Origin: Mycobacterium vicinigordonae
GTDB lineage: Bacteria > Actinomycetota > Actinomycetes > Mycobacteriales > Mycobacteriaceae
Length of the DNA: 64,000 nucleotides
NCBI RefSeq assembly: GCF_013466425.1
Contig: NZ_CP059165.1
Coordinates: forward strand, 1,922,001-1,986,000
Direction of reading: 5' to 3'
Positions 1-9,122 of this stretch are shown in pieces (positions within the stretch are counted from its first letter, which is position 1; each line of letters starts with the position of its first letter). The notes beneath the pieces are model-generated. The model saw only the letters and a list, made by a program, of their open reading frames with translations. It was not told where the DNA came from and made no database searches. Position numbers and translations under genes: made by a program.

Positions 1-306
1 CAGGGCCCGAACCTCGGCGTCGTCGCCCTCCTCGACGGCAGCGCGGTAGCCGTAACCGGCGTTGTTGACCAGCACGTCGATCCCATCGAACCGTTCCCGG
101 GCCTTTTGCACGGCGTCAGTGACCTGCTCCGGTTTGGTGACGTCGAGGGTGATGGCAAGCACCCGGTCCGGGTTGGCTTCGGCCAGGTCCGCAACCTTGG
201 TCACGTCCCGCGCGGTGACGACGGCGTTGTGGCCGGCTTCGACGACCGCTTCGGAAAGCGCGCGGCCCAGGCCGGTCGAGCAACCCGTGATGAGCCAGGT
301 GGACAC
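1..306 (-). CDS. SDR family oxidoreductase, C-terminal part cut off by window edge
   Basis: The first 102 residues of a short-chain dehydrogenase/reductase are visible; the rest lies beyond base 1. The N-terminus (MSTWLITGCSTGLGRALSEA) contains the TGxxxGxG dinucleotide-binding motif, and VLVNNAGYG near residue 83 is the NNAG motif that stabilises the central sheet. A GTG start at 306 puts the Rossmann strand right at the N-terminus, as is usual. The catalytic YxxxK is off the window, so the substrate cannot be inferred. The next gene on the same strand ends 32 bp upstream. Confidence 0.85.
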   Translation of the reverse strand, partial: MSTWLITGCSTGLGRALSEAVVEAGHNAVVTARDVTKVADLAEANPDRVLAITLDVTKPEQVTDAVQKARERFDGIDVLVNNAGYGYRAAVEEGDDAEVRAL

Positions 307-338
307 TACAGAATGCTAGCGAACGGCACGGGCCGTGA

Positions 339-605
339 TCAGAATCCACCGACCCGGCAGGTGACGTAGCGGTTCTGGCAGTAATTTCCGGTCCCGGGCC
401 AATGCCGAGCCGCGCCATCCCGGTCGCGCGGATCGAGTGAAAGCGCCGGGATGGTGACACCGAGGTCGTCGATGATCGGAGGTACCGCATCGTCGGGGTC
501 TGCGCGAGCCACACCCAAGTCACCGGCGAGCACATCTACCCCGGCCAGCACGCCGGCGCCGATCAGACCGGCCGTGATCGTCCGAGCCCACCATCGACGT
601 GTCAT
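339..605 (-). CDS. small secreted hypothetical protein
   Basis: This 88-residue protein has a twin-arginine-containing basic N-terminus (MTRRWWART), a hydrophobic stretch of about 20 residues and an ARAD junction typical of signal peptidase cleavage near residue 36. The mature part is short, Asp/Pro-rich and carries two cysteines near the C-terminus (NYCQNRYVTC) that could form a disulphide. The ATG at 605 was preferred over an upstream in-frame ATG because a GAGGGG ribosome binding site sits about 8 bases before it. Function is unknown; small exported proteins of this style are common in mycobacteria. Confidence 0.6.
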   Translation of the reverse strand: MTRRWWARTITAGLIGAGVLAGVDVLAGDLGVARADPDDAVPPIIDDLGVTIPALSLDPRDRDGAARHWPGTGNYCQNRYVTCRVGGF

Positions 606-824
606 CGCTCGCCCCTCACTGCCGTGTGTGTCGGAGATCACAGCCCCGAGCCTACCCGCCTCCGGATCGCTGAGTGCCGGCCGAAGGTGGATCCCCTAGG
701 GCGATCACCGGCCATGCCAGCTTGCCGCGTCTGGGTCGCGAACCAGCCACGAATAAACAACAACTACGCGTTGGCGGGTCCGCGCACCGCGTCGGCGCTT
801 CTCCTCGTGCATAGCGTGTAGCCC

Positions 825-1526
825 GTGAAGCCGATCTCCGCGGTGGTACGCCGCGCTGCGGTTCTCGCGGTGTGCCTCGTCGTGTCGGGGATGGCACCGC
901 CGGTCGGTGCTGAGCCGGACGTGCAACCCCCACCCGGCGCGATGCCACCGAGCGACGTGTTGCCGCCTGGGCAACCGGCACATGTGAACACCCCGGACGG
1001 TTGGGTTCTGGCGCTCGGCGCCAAAGACGAGCGACAGGTCCCGGTGGCTCCACTGACCACCGCGGTGTCGTCGCGGGAGTATCTATCCAGCGGAATCTTC
1101 GTCGCCTCACTGAAAGGGCCGGGACCCCCGGAAGGCGTAATCGAGGTAGGTTACGAGATTGGCTGCGGCATCGACATGAGCACGGCCAACGGCGTGACCA
1201 TTGCCAACGGTGCCGGCGTGGCGCCGTCCATTGGTGGGGTGCTGCCGGTTGGCCCCGGAACTGAGGGGGCGCAACTGCTGCCGTTGGTGACCACGCCGTA
1301 CAACGGGGTGGTCAGCGTGGGTCTTAAGCCCGGGTTCGTCGTCGTGGTGCCGGTAGTGCGCAAGGAGTTCAAGGGCGCTAACCCTTGGGTCATGGTCAGC
1401 GACTTCCACATGAAGATCGACGGCTGCGTCGGTCAGTCATTCGTGCGCTCATACGCAACCCTGACCCGCGTCACCGACGAATCCGACGTGGTGATCTCCT
1501 ATGTCGGTACCACCAAGGCGGTGTGA
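825..1526 (+). CDS. MspA-family porin-like protein
   Basis: A 233-residue exported protein starting at GTG. Residues 1-29 are a signal peptide (hydrophobic core AAVLAVCLVVSGMAPPV, cleavage near GAEPD). A Pro-rich linker is followed by the MspA-like domain: TPDGW near the start, SREYLSSGIFVA, the GVIEVGYEIGCGID strand, and a glycine- and valine-rich beta region up to the C-terminus. MspA proteins form octameric outer-membrane pores for small hydrophilic solutes; slow growers carry divergent members whose pore function is less certain. Two cysteines (GCGID and DGCVG) could form a disulphide. Family assignment is sound; channel activity is inferred. Confidence 0.8.
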   Translation: MKPISAVVRRAAVLAVCLVVSGMAPPVGAEPDVQPPPGAMPPSDVLPPGQPAHVNTPDGWVLALGAKDERQVPVAPLTTAVSSREYLSSGIFVASLKGPGPPEGVIEVGYEIGCGIDMSTANGVTIANGAGVAPSIGGVLPVGPGTEGAQLLPLVTTPYNGVVSVGLKPGFVVVVPVVRKEFKGANPWVMVSDFHMKIDGCVGQSFVRSYATLTRVTDESDVVISYVGTTKAV

Positions 1527-1537
1527 GCCCCACTGAT

Positions 1538-2203
1538 TCAGGCCTCAAATGGTTTGCCGTCGAAGCGATCCCGGGTGACGAACTCTTCGACGGGCCTCCG
1601 GCGCAGCTTGGTCAGCTGCCGGGTTGGTTTGCCCAGCGGCACCACCGCAGCCACCGCGTGGGTGGCGGGAATCCCCAGCAACGCTTGAATTTTCGGCTCC
1701 TGCGGGATGGTCATCGTGGTGACCGTGCCGCCGTAGCCTTCGTTGCGGGCGGCCAACAGGATGCTCCAGACCAGTGGGTACACGGAGGCTCCGGCGGCCA
1801 TCCCGACGCGCTCGAGATCCTGGTCCACGGCCGCGACCACACCCAGGTCCACCGAGATGACCAGGACAACCGGCGCGTTGGTGATCGGCTTGGTGAAGGT
1901 TTCGGGGATCTTGGTTGCGTCGATCACGTCTTGCGACACCTGGATGGGAGTAATTGTGTTCCACGGGTTTTCACCGGCATTGAGCTGTGCGAAGTAGCGG
2001 CGGGCGGCGGGCGCGCCGAACTCGGCCAGCTTGTCGCGCTGTCGGGTGTCGCGGACCACGATGATGTGCGCGCCTTGTCGATTGCCACCGCTCGGAGCGA
2101 ACCGGGCGTTGTCCAGAATCCGGTGCAGCACATCGTCGGGCAGCGGGTCCTCAGTGAATTCGCGTGCCGCGAATGTGGTGCGCATGACGTCGTAAAGTTC
2201 CAT
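1538..2203 (-). CDS. nitroreductase family protein
   Basis: A 221-residue FMN-dependent nitroreductase-fold protein. The N-terminal FAAREFTEDPLP followed by RFAPSGGNRQ is the classic FMN-phosphate region (R-x-F ... PSxxNxQ). GYGGTVTTM near residue 160 and the GIPATHAVAAVVPLGKP segment match the second FMN-contacting part of the family. Members reduce nitro compounds, quinones or enones with NAD(P)H; the substrate is not readable here. It starts only 5 bp after the stop of the Hsp70-like gene upstream, so the two are probably co-transcribed. Confidence 0.85.
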   Translation of the reverse strand: MELYDVMRTTFAAREFTEDPLPDDVLHRILDNARFAPSGGNRQGAHIIVVRDTRQRDKLAEFGAPAARRYFAQLNAGENPWNTITPIQVSQDVIDATKIPETFTKPITNAPVVLVISVDLGVVAAVDQDLERVGMAAGASVYPLVWSILLAARNEGYGGTVTTMTIPQEPKIQALLGIPATHAVAAVVPLGKPTRQLTKLRRRPVEEFVTRDRFDGKPFEA

Positions 2204-2208
2204 GACCG

Positions 2209-3738
2209 TCAGCTGCGCGCCGAGGCGCGCCGCTCCAACCGATAGGTGCGGGTGAAGCCGGCCGGTTGGGTGGTCAGCGTCACCTCGACAGCGCCGCTGG
2301 GCCCGATGGTGTAGCGCTCCTCGACTTCGGGTCCCTCGCCCCAGCGGCCCACCGGCTGGCGGCCCAGATCGTCGCGTTCACGCAGGGCCGGGTCGAACGG
2401 GAACAGGACCGGATCGTAGGGCGTGACGTCGCCGTCGGGGCGTCCGTCGACCAACCGGCTACATTCGACGAACCGGAAGTGTCCGATGTTGTGCGCCGCG
2501 CGATATCGGCGGCTGACGACCAGCGGGGTTTGCCCGTCGACCGGCAGGGACGCGTCTTTGGGCACGATCGGATCGAAGACGACGTCGGATCCTGCCCGGG
2601 CTTCCCGGAAGACTCCAAAATGACGCGAAAAACGTTCGGAGAGAACGAAACCAGACTCGTTATCAAGAAAGACCGCCAGCCCGATGGCCGTCGCGGCAAA
2701 CGGGTGTGGAGACCGCTTGACCCGCTTCTCGCCGAACTCTGCCCGCAGCATCCGGGAGATCAGCGGGAAGCTGCCGGCGCCGCCGACCACGTAGATGCCC
2801 GCCACCTCGGACCACGGGACGTTCCTGCCGTCGCTGGTCGGGTCGCACAAGACGCGCCCTAGCAACCGGGTAGTCCGGTCGACCAGCGGAGCGCAGGCGG
2901 CGTAGACGTCGTCGATCGGGCAGGAAAACGGCGGCCGGTCGCCATCATCGACAGCGGTGAGGTCCACCAGGAAGCGACGGGTCTGCGGTCCAACGGCTTC
3001 CTTGCGGGCCGCGCACTCCTCGACCAGCAGCGCTCGGCCCTGCGCCTCCAGGCCGCAAAGCTGCGACTCGGTGAGGACCAGCTGTGCGATCGCTTCGTCG
3101 AAGTCGTCGCCGCCGAGTCGCTGGATGCCCTCGCTGATCACCACCTCGTTTACCTGCCCCGCCATCTTCAGCAGCGAGGCGTCGAACGTCCCGCCACCGA
3201 GGTCGTAAATCAGGACGTACTCGCGCTTGGCGGTGATCGTCGAGCGGTATCGGTGGGCATATTCCAGTCCCGCGGCGGATGGCTCGTTCAACAGGGCGAC
3301 GACCTTAAAGCCCGCCGCCAGGAAGGCATCCAATGTGAGGAAGCGCTGTGCGCTGGAAGCGTTGGCGGGCACGCTGATAGCGGCTTCGATGGTTTCGCCC
3401 GCCGACGCGCCGGCATTGGAACGCTGGCAGAGGTCGACTTTGAGTTGAGCCAGAAAGCCAGTGAGCAGGTCAGCCAGCGGGTAGCTACGGCCGGCGAGGG
3501 TGACCTGCGTTTGGGGTCCGGCGTCGTTGAGCCGCCGCTTGACGGACCGCAGCAGCTCCCAACCTGGCTGGTGCCGCACGACGGCCGCGTCCAGGCCGAA
3601 GCGCAACTCGCCTGCGGCGTTCGCGGCGATCAGCGACGGCCACGCGTCCACGCCGTCGAAGGCGACGACGGGATAGTTGCCGCGGTCAACGACCGCCGCG
3701 ACGGTGTGGGTGGTGCCAAAGTCGATACCGACTCTCAT
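2209..3738 (-). CDS. Hsp70/DnaK-like ATPase family protein
   Basis: A 509-residue protein with the actin-like ATPase core of Hsp70: phosphate-1 motif VGIDFGTTHTVAAV at the very start, phosphate-2 motif YDLGGGTFDASLL near residue 185, and the adenosine-type motif VVGGAGSFPLISRML near residue 320. After about residue 370 comes a short beta-rich region rather than a full DnaK substrate-binding domain and helical lid; DnaK itself is over 600 residues. The ATG at 3738 starts directly at the first strand. It is not the housekeeping DnaK: no grpE or dnaJ neighbours are present and it leads into a nitroreductase gene. Client and role are unknown. Confidence 0.8.
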   Translation of the reverse strand: MRVGIDFGTTHTVAAVVDRGNYPVVAFDGVDAWPSLIAANAAGELRFGLDAAVVRHQPGWELLRSVKRRLNDAGPQTQVTLAGRSYPLADLLTGFLAQLKVDLCQRSNAGASAGETIEAAISVPANASSAQRFLTLDAFLAAGFKVVALLNEPSAAGLEYAHRYRSTITAKREYVLIYDLGGGTFDASLLKMAGQVNEVVISEGIQRLGGDDFDEAIAQLVLTESQLCGLEAQGRALLVEECAARKEAVGPQTRRFLVDLTAVDDGDRPPFSCPIDDVYAACAPLVDRTTRLLGRVLCDPTSDGRNVPWSEVAGIYVVGGAGSFPLISRMLRAEFGEKRVKRSPHPFAATAIGLAVFLDNESGFVLSERFSRHFGVFREARAGSDVVFDPIVPKDASLPVDGQTPLVVSRRYRAAHNIGHFRFVECSRLVDGRPDGDVTPYDPVLFPFDPALRERDDLGRQPVGRWGEGPEVEERYTIGPSGAVEVTLTTQPAGFTRTYRLERRASARS

Positions 3739-3749
3739 CGGATCCGATT

Positions 3750-3995
3750 CTAGGAGGACGCCGGGATTCTGCGCTTCGAACCGCCGGACGGGTGCGCTGC
3801 GTCCCAACGCTGCAGCTCGCGTTCGGCGGTGGCGGGGATCAGCCCGGCGGGCGCGAACCGCTCGGATTGCACCGGGTCGTCGTCGGTCAGCGGCCGCCCA
3901 GCGTCGCGAATCCTTCTGAACGACACGATGACTGCTGCGGCGAGACCACCACGACGACTGTCGCGAAGACGATCGACAACCCGGACTTTCTTCAC
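3750..3995 (-). CDS. small hypothetical protein between ligB and the Hsp70-like gene
   Basis: An 81-residue reading frame rich in Arg, ending with a basic tail (SKRRIPASS), 11 bp upstream of the Hsp70-like start. A mildly hydrophobic stretch (GGLAAAVIVSF) is followed by a polar region. No family was recognised. The spacing fits a short first gene of the Hsp70/nitroreductase operon, but codon evidence is modest and it could be a chance frame. Confidence 0.4.
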   Translation of the reverse strand: MKKVRVVDRLRDSRRGGLAAAVIVSFRRIRDAGRPLTDDDPVQSERFAPAGLIPATAERELQRWDAAHPSGGSKRRIPASS

Positions 3996-4045
3996 GCCGT
4001 CAATTTCCGGCTGGGGGCGGGCCAGGAGTGGTGGCCGAGGAAGGC

Positions 4046-5569
4046 TCAGTACATTGCGCGGACGGCGTCGATGGTGTCGGCTTCCTCGGCACTCTTGTCC
4101 TCCCGGTAGCGCACCACCCGCGCGAACCGCAGCGCCACCCCGCCGGGGTAGCGCGACGAGCCCTGCACCCCGTCGAGGGCGATCTCGACCACCTGCTCGG
4201 GCCGCACGCGCACGACGTAGCCGTCCGTACCGCCCACCGCGAGCTCGCTGAACCGCTTCGTCTGCCAGTCCAACGTGGCGTCGGTCATGCCCTTGAATGT
4301 CTTGCCCACCATGACGAATTCACCGGTTGCCGGGTCACGGGCGCCGAGATGGATGTTGGACAACTTGCCACGCCGGCGTCCCGAACCCCACTCCACGGCC
4401 AGCACCACCAGATCCAGCGTGTGCACCGGCTTCACCTTCAACCAGCCCGCGCCGCGACGGCCCGCCTGATACGGCGCCGCCGGGGCCTTGGCCATCACCC
4501 CCTCGTGACCCGCGGCCAACGTCGCGTCCAGGAATGCGGCGGACGCCGCCGGGTCGGGGGTGGTCAGCCGGTTGACCCGCTGAGTGTCCGGCACCAGCGC
4601 GTCGAGGGCGGCCAGCCGCTCGGTGGTCGGTGCGTCGAGCAAGTCGACGCCGTCACTGTGCAGGATGTCGAAGAAGAACACCGACAGGGGCTGCGTGGCG
4701 CGCGCGTCGGCAACGTCAACCGACCGCCCGAACCGCGACGCGGTCACCTGGAAACGGTGCGGACGGTTGTCGGGTCGCAAGGCGATCGCCTCACCGTCTG
4801 CGATCAGCGTGTTGACCGGCAGCGCCAGCGTGGCCTCGACCACTTCGGGCAGTCGGGCTGTGACGTCGTCGAGGCTTCGGGTGTAGACGGTGACATGGTC
4901 GCCGGACCGGTGGATCTGCACCCGCGCGCCGTCCAGCTTGGCTTCGAAGATCGCCGTGCCGCCGTGGCGTTCCAGAGCGTCGGCGACGCTACTCGCCGTC
5001 TGGGCCAGCATGGGGCCGACCGGACGCCCCACCCGCAGCGTGAACGCGTCCAGCGACGCGCCGCTCAGCGCCGCGGCCGCGGCCGCCGGCAGATCGCCGC
5101 CCAGCATCGCAGCGCGCTGCACCACGGCGGCGGGCAGCCCTGCGGCTTTGGCCACGGCGTCGGTCATGATTCCGACCAACGCGCCCTGGCGCAGTTCACC
5201 CCCGAGCAGCCGCAGCAGGAACGTCTGCTCGTTCTCGGTCGCCGCACCGAATAGGCCCGCAATCAGCGCCGCGCGCCGTGCCTGGGATCCTTTGCCCGCG
5301 ACGGCACCGATCTCGGTGAAGGTAGCGTCCACCCGGGCGACCGTCAGCACTGGCAGCGATCCCGGCGGTGGAGGTGATCGTAGGGCCGCCCAGCCGACTC
5401 CGATCTGGCGTTGCCGCAGTTCACCGGAGAGCCACGACACGACGGTGGCGACCAATTCGGCATCCCCGCCGGCCCGACTCAACAGGTCCGAGATGTGGGC
5501 GACTTTGGTCAGCCGCGACGAGGTGCCGGCCACCTCGATAGAGGTGTTTGCAACGTCCAGCAGGAGCAC
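4046..5569 (-). CDS. ligB: ATP-dependent DNA ligase LigB
   Basis: A 507-residue ATP-dependent DNA ligase close in length and sequence to M. tuberculosis LigB (Rv3062). Residues 1-200 form the N-terminal DNA-binding domain. Motif I is [13 protein letters not shown] with the adenylated lysine near residue 212; [15 protein letters not shown] and GVMAKAP supply motifs III, IIIa and IV; WLKVKP is motif V. The last 110 residues are the OB-fold domain. Ligases of this type join nicks after AMP transfer; LigB is a non-replicative ligase alongside NAD-dependent LigA. The start is GTG at 5569, where the conserved N-terminus [10 protein letters not shown] begins. It is transcribed divergently from the SDR at 5680. 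Confidence 0.95.
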   Translation of the reverse strand: MLLLDVANTSIEVAGTSSRLTKVAHISDLLSRAGGDAELVATVVSWLSGELRQRQIGVGWAALRSPPPPGSLPVLTVARVDATFTEIGAVAGKGSQARRAALIAGLFGAATENEQTFLLRLLGGELRQGALVGIMTDAVAKAAGLPAAVVQRAAMLGGDLPAAAAAALSGASLDAFTLRVGRPVGPMLAQTASSVADALERHGGTAIFEAKLDGARVQIHRSGDHVTVYTRSLDDVTARLPEVVEATLALPVNTLIADGEAIALRPDNRPHRFQVTASRFGRSVDVADARATQPLSVFFFDILHSDGVDLLDAPTTERLAALDALVPDTQRVNRLTTPDPAASAAFLDATLAAGHEGVMAKAPAAPYQAGRRGAGWLKVKPVHTLDLVVLAVEWGSGRRRGKLSNIHLGARDPATGEFVMVGKTFKGMTDATLDWQTKRFSELAVGGTDGYVVRVRPEQVVEIALDGVQGSSRYPGGVALRFARVVRYREDKSAEEADTIDAVRAMY

Positions 5570-5679
5570 GCTTGCCAGCTTGGCACGGCTCGCCGACAGC
5601 CCCGCCTGACCGGCGGATAGCGTGCCTGGTTAACGTTACAAATTCAAGACAATCTGACAAGCCGAAAATGGAGGTCTGG

Positions 5680-6438
5680 ATGGAGATCAGCGGAAAGAAG
5701 GTCGTCGTCATCGGCGGCGCTTCGGGAATGGGGCGGGCCAGCGCAGAACTATTGCACCAGCGCGGCGCGCAGGTCGCGATTCTGGACCGGGAAAATTCGG
5801 ACGGCAAGACCGTGGCCGACAGTGTCGACGGCAAGTTCTACCCCGTCGACATCACCGACTTCGCCGGCACCGAGGAGACGCTGCAGGCAGCGGTCGACGA
5901 GCTGGGCGGCCTGCACGTCACGGTGACCACTGCAGGCGGAGGCATCGCCAAGCGCACCATGACCAAGACCGGTCCACACGACCTCGAGTCCTTTCAGTCC
6001 GTCATCGATCTCAACCTGATCGGCACCTTCAATATCAGCCGGTTGGCCGCCGCGCACATGAGCAAGAACGAACCAGAGGACGAGGAGCGCGGCGTCATCA
6101 TCAACACCGCCTCCATCGCCGCCTTCGAGGGCCAGATCGGGCAGGTCGCCTACACCGCCGCCAAAGCAGGCGTCGCGGGCATGTGCCTGACCATGGCGCG
6201 GGACCTGGGCTCGCTGGGAATCCGGGTGCTCGCGATCGCTCCGAGCCTGTTCGCCACTGGGCTCACTCAGGGTATTCCCGACGAGTTCGCGGCGGCGCTG
6301 ACCAAGGACGCTGCCTTCCCCAAGCGGCTGGGCCGGCCCGAGGAATACGCCAAACTGGTTGCGGCCATCGTGGAAAACCCGATGCTCAACGGCCAATGCC
6401 TCCGGCTGGACGCCGGGCAGCGGTTCGCGCCCAAGTAA
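5680..6438 (+). CDS. SDR family oxidoreductase, HSD10-like
   Basis: A 252-residue short-chain dehydrogenase. The N-terminus reads [18 protein letters not shown] (TGxxxGxG variant with a leading G), the cofactor-selecting acidic residue is in AILDREN (favouring NAD), the active-site Ser is in [10 protein letters not shown] and YTAAKAG is YxxxK. The order and TAGGGIA motif resemble type-II 3-hydroxyacyl-CoA dehydrogenases (17-beta-HSD10 group), which suits its position before fadE22. The ATG at 5680 was chosen because a GGAGG lies 7 bases before it; an upstream in-frame ATG at 5668 has no such signal. Activity on acyl-CoA or steroid substrates is inferred. Confidence 0.88.
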   Translation: MEISGKKVVVIGGASGMGRASAELLHQRGAQVAILDRENSDGKTVADSVDGKFYPVDITDFAGTEETLQAAVDELGGLHVTVTTAGGGIAKRTMTKTGPHDLESFQSVIDLNLIGTFNISRLAAAHMSKNEPEDEERGVIINTASIAAFEGQIGQVAYTAAKAGVAGMCLTMARDLGSLGIRVLAIAPSLFATGLTQGIPDEFAAALTKDAAFPKRLGRPEEYAKLVAAIVENPMLNGQCLRLDAGQRFAPK

Positions 6439-6535
6439 GCGCCCGCCGGCCCCACTCGGGCACTGGGTAGTCTCATTAACCAATTCCAGGATTGCGCAAC
6501 GACGCGGGTCCTGTAGTGCCGCGAGGAGGGCCCGC

Positions 6536-8698
6536 ATGGGTATCGCACTGACCGACGACCATCGCGAACTCGCCGAGGTAGCTCGCGCCTTCCTGACCTC
6601 CCAGAAGGCGCGAGCAGCGGCGCGCTCACTGCTCGACGCACCCGAAGAGGCGCGGCCGTCGTTCTGGTCGGGCATCGTCGAATTGGGCTGGCTTGGGCTG
6701 CACATCGACGAGGAGCACGGCGGATCTGGCTTCGGACTGCCCGAATTGGTGGTAGTGGTCGAGGAACTCGGCCGCGCGGTAGCGCCCGGGCCGTTCGTAC
6801 CCACCGTGATCGCGTCGGCGGTGATCGCGCGCGAGGGCACCGCCGAGCAGAAGGCGCTGCTGCCGGGGCTGATCGACGGGACATCCACGGCCGGAATCGG
6901 TTTGGGCGGCCACGTGCTCATCGACAACGGCGTGGCCAACGGCGACGCCGGGGTCGTGCTGGGCGCAGGCTTGGCCGATCTGTTGGTCATCGCTGCCGGC
7001 AACGACGTGCTGCTGCTGGAACGCGGCCGTGCCGGAGTTTTGGTGGACACGCCGGAGAATCTCGATCCGACCCGGCGCTCCGGTCGGGTGCGGCTGCAGA
7101 ACGTGAATGTCTCCGCCGACGACATCCTGCCCGGCGCACGGGAATCCGCGTTGGCCCGGGCGCGGACGTTGCTGGCCGCCGAAGCCGTCGGCGGTGCGGC
7201 CGACTGTGTCGAGGCTGCCGTCGAATACGCTAAGGTCCGTCAGCAATTCGGACGGACCATCGCGACTTTCCAAGCGGTGAAGCATCATTGCGCGAACATG
7301 CTGGTGGCCAGCGAGTCGGCGCTGGCCGCGGTGTGGGACGCGTCCCGCGCAGCATCCGAAGACGAGGAGCAGTTCCGGTTGGCCGCCGCGGTGGCCGCCG
7401 CCCTGACGTTCCCCGCATATGCGCGCAACGCCGAACTCAACATTCAGGTGCACGGCGGCATCGGCTTCACCTGGGAGCACGACGCGCATCTGCACCTGCG
7501 TCGGGCGTTGGTGACGACGGCGTTGTTCGGTGGCGACGGGCCGGCGCGGGATGTGTTCGAGCGCACCGCGTCCGGCGCCACCCGGGACAACAGCCTGGAC
7601 CTCCCGCCCGAGGCAGAAGAGCTGCGCACCGTGATTCGCGCCGACGCGACCGAGATAGCCGCGTTGGCGGACGGCGCGCAAATCGACAGGTTGATCGAGA
7701 CGGGCTACGTAATGCCGCACTGGCCCAAACCGTGGGGACGGGCCGCCGATGCGGTCGCACAGTTGGTGATCGACGAAGAGTTCCGTGCGGCCGGCATCAA
7801 GCGCCCGGACTACGGCATCACCGGGTGGGTGATCCTGACCTTGATCCAGCACGGAACCCCCTGGCAGATCGAGAGATTCGTCGAGAAGGCGCTGCGCAAG
7901 GACGAGATCTGGTGCCAGCTGTTCTCCGAGCCGGACGCCGGCTCGGACGCGGCGTCAATCAAGACCCGAGCCACTCGCGTCGACGGTGGCTGGAAGATCA
8001 ACGGGCAGAAGGTGTGGACCAGCGGGGCGCACTACTGCGCGCGCGGCCTGGCGACGGTGCGCACCGACCCGGACGCGCCCAAGCACGCGGGGATCACCAC
8101 GGTGATCGTCGACATGAAGGCGCCGGAGGTTGAGGTGCGACCGCTGCGCCAGATCACCGGTGGCTCGGACTTTAATGAGGTGTTCTTCAACGACCTGTTC
8201 GTGCCTGACGAGGACGTGGTCGGGGCGCCCAACTCGGGGTGGACCGTCGCGCGCGCGACGCTGGGCAACGAGCGGGTGAGTATCGGTGGTAGCGGGTCGT
8301 TCTACGCGGGTTTGGCAGACCAGTTGGTGCAGCTGGCGCAGCAGCACGCAGAGCGGTTGACGGGCGCGGACGTTCGAGTGGGCGCCTACCTAGCCAACGA
8401 GAATGCACTGCGCCTGCTGAACCTGCGTCGCGCGGCGCGCAGCGTCGAGGGCGCGGGTCCGGGGCCGGAGGGCAACGTCACCAAGCTCAAGCTGGCCGAG
8501 CACATGGTCGAGGGTGCGGCGATCATGGCGGCGCTGCAGGGGCCCGAGGTCGCGCTGCTGGACGGGCCCGGAGCGCTGTCCGGCCGGTTGATCATGGGAG
8601 CGCGCGGAATGGCGATCGCCGGCGGCACCTCGGAGGTGACCCGCAATCAGATCGCAGAGCGGATCCTCGGCATGCCGCGCGACCCGCTGATCAACTAG
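6536..8698 (+). CDS. fadE22: double-domain acyl-CoA dehydrogenase FadE22
   Basis: A 720-residue fusion of two acyl-CoA dehydrogenase domains, matching the length and order of FadE22 (Rv3061c). Domain one (about 1-370) ends with the family signature QVHGGIGFTWEHDAHLHLRR; domain two (about 380-720) has the FAD/substrate stretch CQLFSEPDAGSDAASIKT and KVWTSGAHY, and ends GTSEVTRNQIAERILGMPRD, the C-terminal helix typical of ACADs. Such enzymes oxidise acyl-CoA esters to trans-2-enoyl-CoA with FAD. One domain may be structural, as in heteromeric mycobacterial ACADs. The ATG at 6536 follows a strong GAGGAGGG site. It sits just after an acyl-CoA-type SDR, suggesting one catabolic unit. Confidence 0.92.
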   Translation: MGIALTDDHRELAEVARAFLTSQKARAAARSLLDAPEEARPSFWSGIVELGWLGLHIDEEHGGSGFGLPELVVVVEELGRAVAPGPFVPTVIASAVIAREGTAEQKALLPGLIDGTSTAGIGLGGHVLIDNGVANGDAGVVLGAGLADLLVIAAGNDVLLLERGRAGVLVDTPENLDPTRRSGRVRLQNVNVSADDILPGARESALARARTLLAAEAVGGAADCVEAAVEYAKVRQQFGRTIATFQAVKHHCANMLVASESALAAVWDASRAASEDEEQFRLAAAVAAALTFPAYARNAELNIQVHGGIGFTWEHDAHLHLRRALVTTALFGGDGPARDVFERTASGATRDNSLDLPPEAEELRTVIRADATEIAALADGAQIDRLIETGYVMPHWPKPWGRAADAVAQLVIDEEFRAAGIKRPDYGITGWVILTLIQHGTPWQIERFVEKALRKDEIWCQLFSEPDAGSDAASIKTRATRVDGGWKINGQKVWTSGAHYCARGLATVRTDPDAPKHAGITTVIVDMKAPEVEVRPLRQITGGSDFNEVFFNDLFVPDEDVVGAPNSGWTVARATLGNERVSIGGSGSFYAGLADQLVQLAQQHAERLTGADVRVGAYLANENALRLLNLRRAARSVEGAGPGPEGNVTKLKLAEHMVEGAAIMAALQGPEVALLDGPGALSGRLIMGARGMAIAGGTSEVTRNQIAERILGMPRDPLIN

Positions 8699-9047
8699 TA
8701 CCGGCGGGTGTGAACAGCGGCGCGCCGCCGGGCCCCTTATCGGGACGAATTTCGACGGGCATTCCACACGTCACCGAATCCGGTTCGCAGCCAACGATAT
8801 TGGCGGCGACCCTCAGTCCGCTCTGTTCGCTGAGTTCGACAAGAGCAATGACGTACGGAGTGGGGATCTCCGGGTTATAGGGGTGGTGGTTCACGGTGTA
8901 GGTGAACACCGTCCCGGCGCCGGACACCGGCTTGGCGCTCAGCGTGGCGCCGCAGTCGCGGCAGGTCCCGGTCGCGGGATGCACCCAGCGTGCGCAGTCG
9001 TCGCAATGCTCGACGAGCAGTGGGGAGGTGGTCGACTCGGTTGTCAC
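8691..9047 (-). CDS. DUF35 OB-fold/zinc-ribbon protein, partner of thiolase-like protein
   Basis: A 118-residue DUF35-type protein. A rubredoxin-like zinc ribbon is formed by CDDC near residue 16 and CRDC near residue 29, followed by an OB-fold with the motif GTVFTYTVNHHPYNPEIPTPY. DUF35 proteins pair with thiolase-like proteins in acyl-CoA and steroid side-chain chemistry, and such a gene starts divergently at 9123. The GTG at 9047 places the start just before TTESTTSPLLVEHC; an in-frame ATG at 9080 would leave only 42 bp for a divergent promoter. It overlaps the 3' end of fadE22 by 8 bp, convergently. Confidence 0.8.
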   Translation of the reverse strand: MTTESTTSPLLVEHCDDCARWVHPATGTCRDCGATLSAKPVSGAGTVFTYTVNHHPYNPEIPTPYVIALVELSEQSGLRVAANIVGCEPDSVTCGMPVEIRPDKGPGGAPLFTPAGTS

Positions 9048-9122
9048 GACCAATACAGTACGCTCTACTGGATCCCCCATTAATAGGTCGTGTGCGGCGC
9101 GTAGATGCTACGGACGGTGCAG

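Noticed and set aside
4028-5254. 408-codon plus-strand frame across ligB
   Set aside because: Antisense to ligB with its motifs intact on the other strand; high GC gives long shadow frames.
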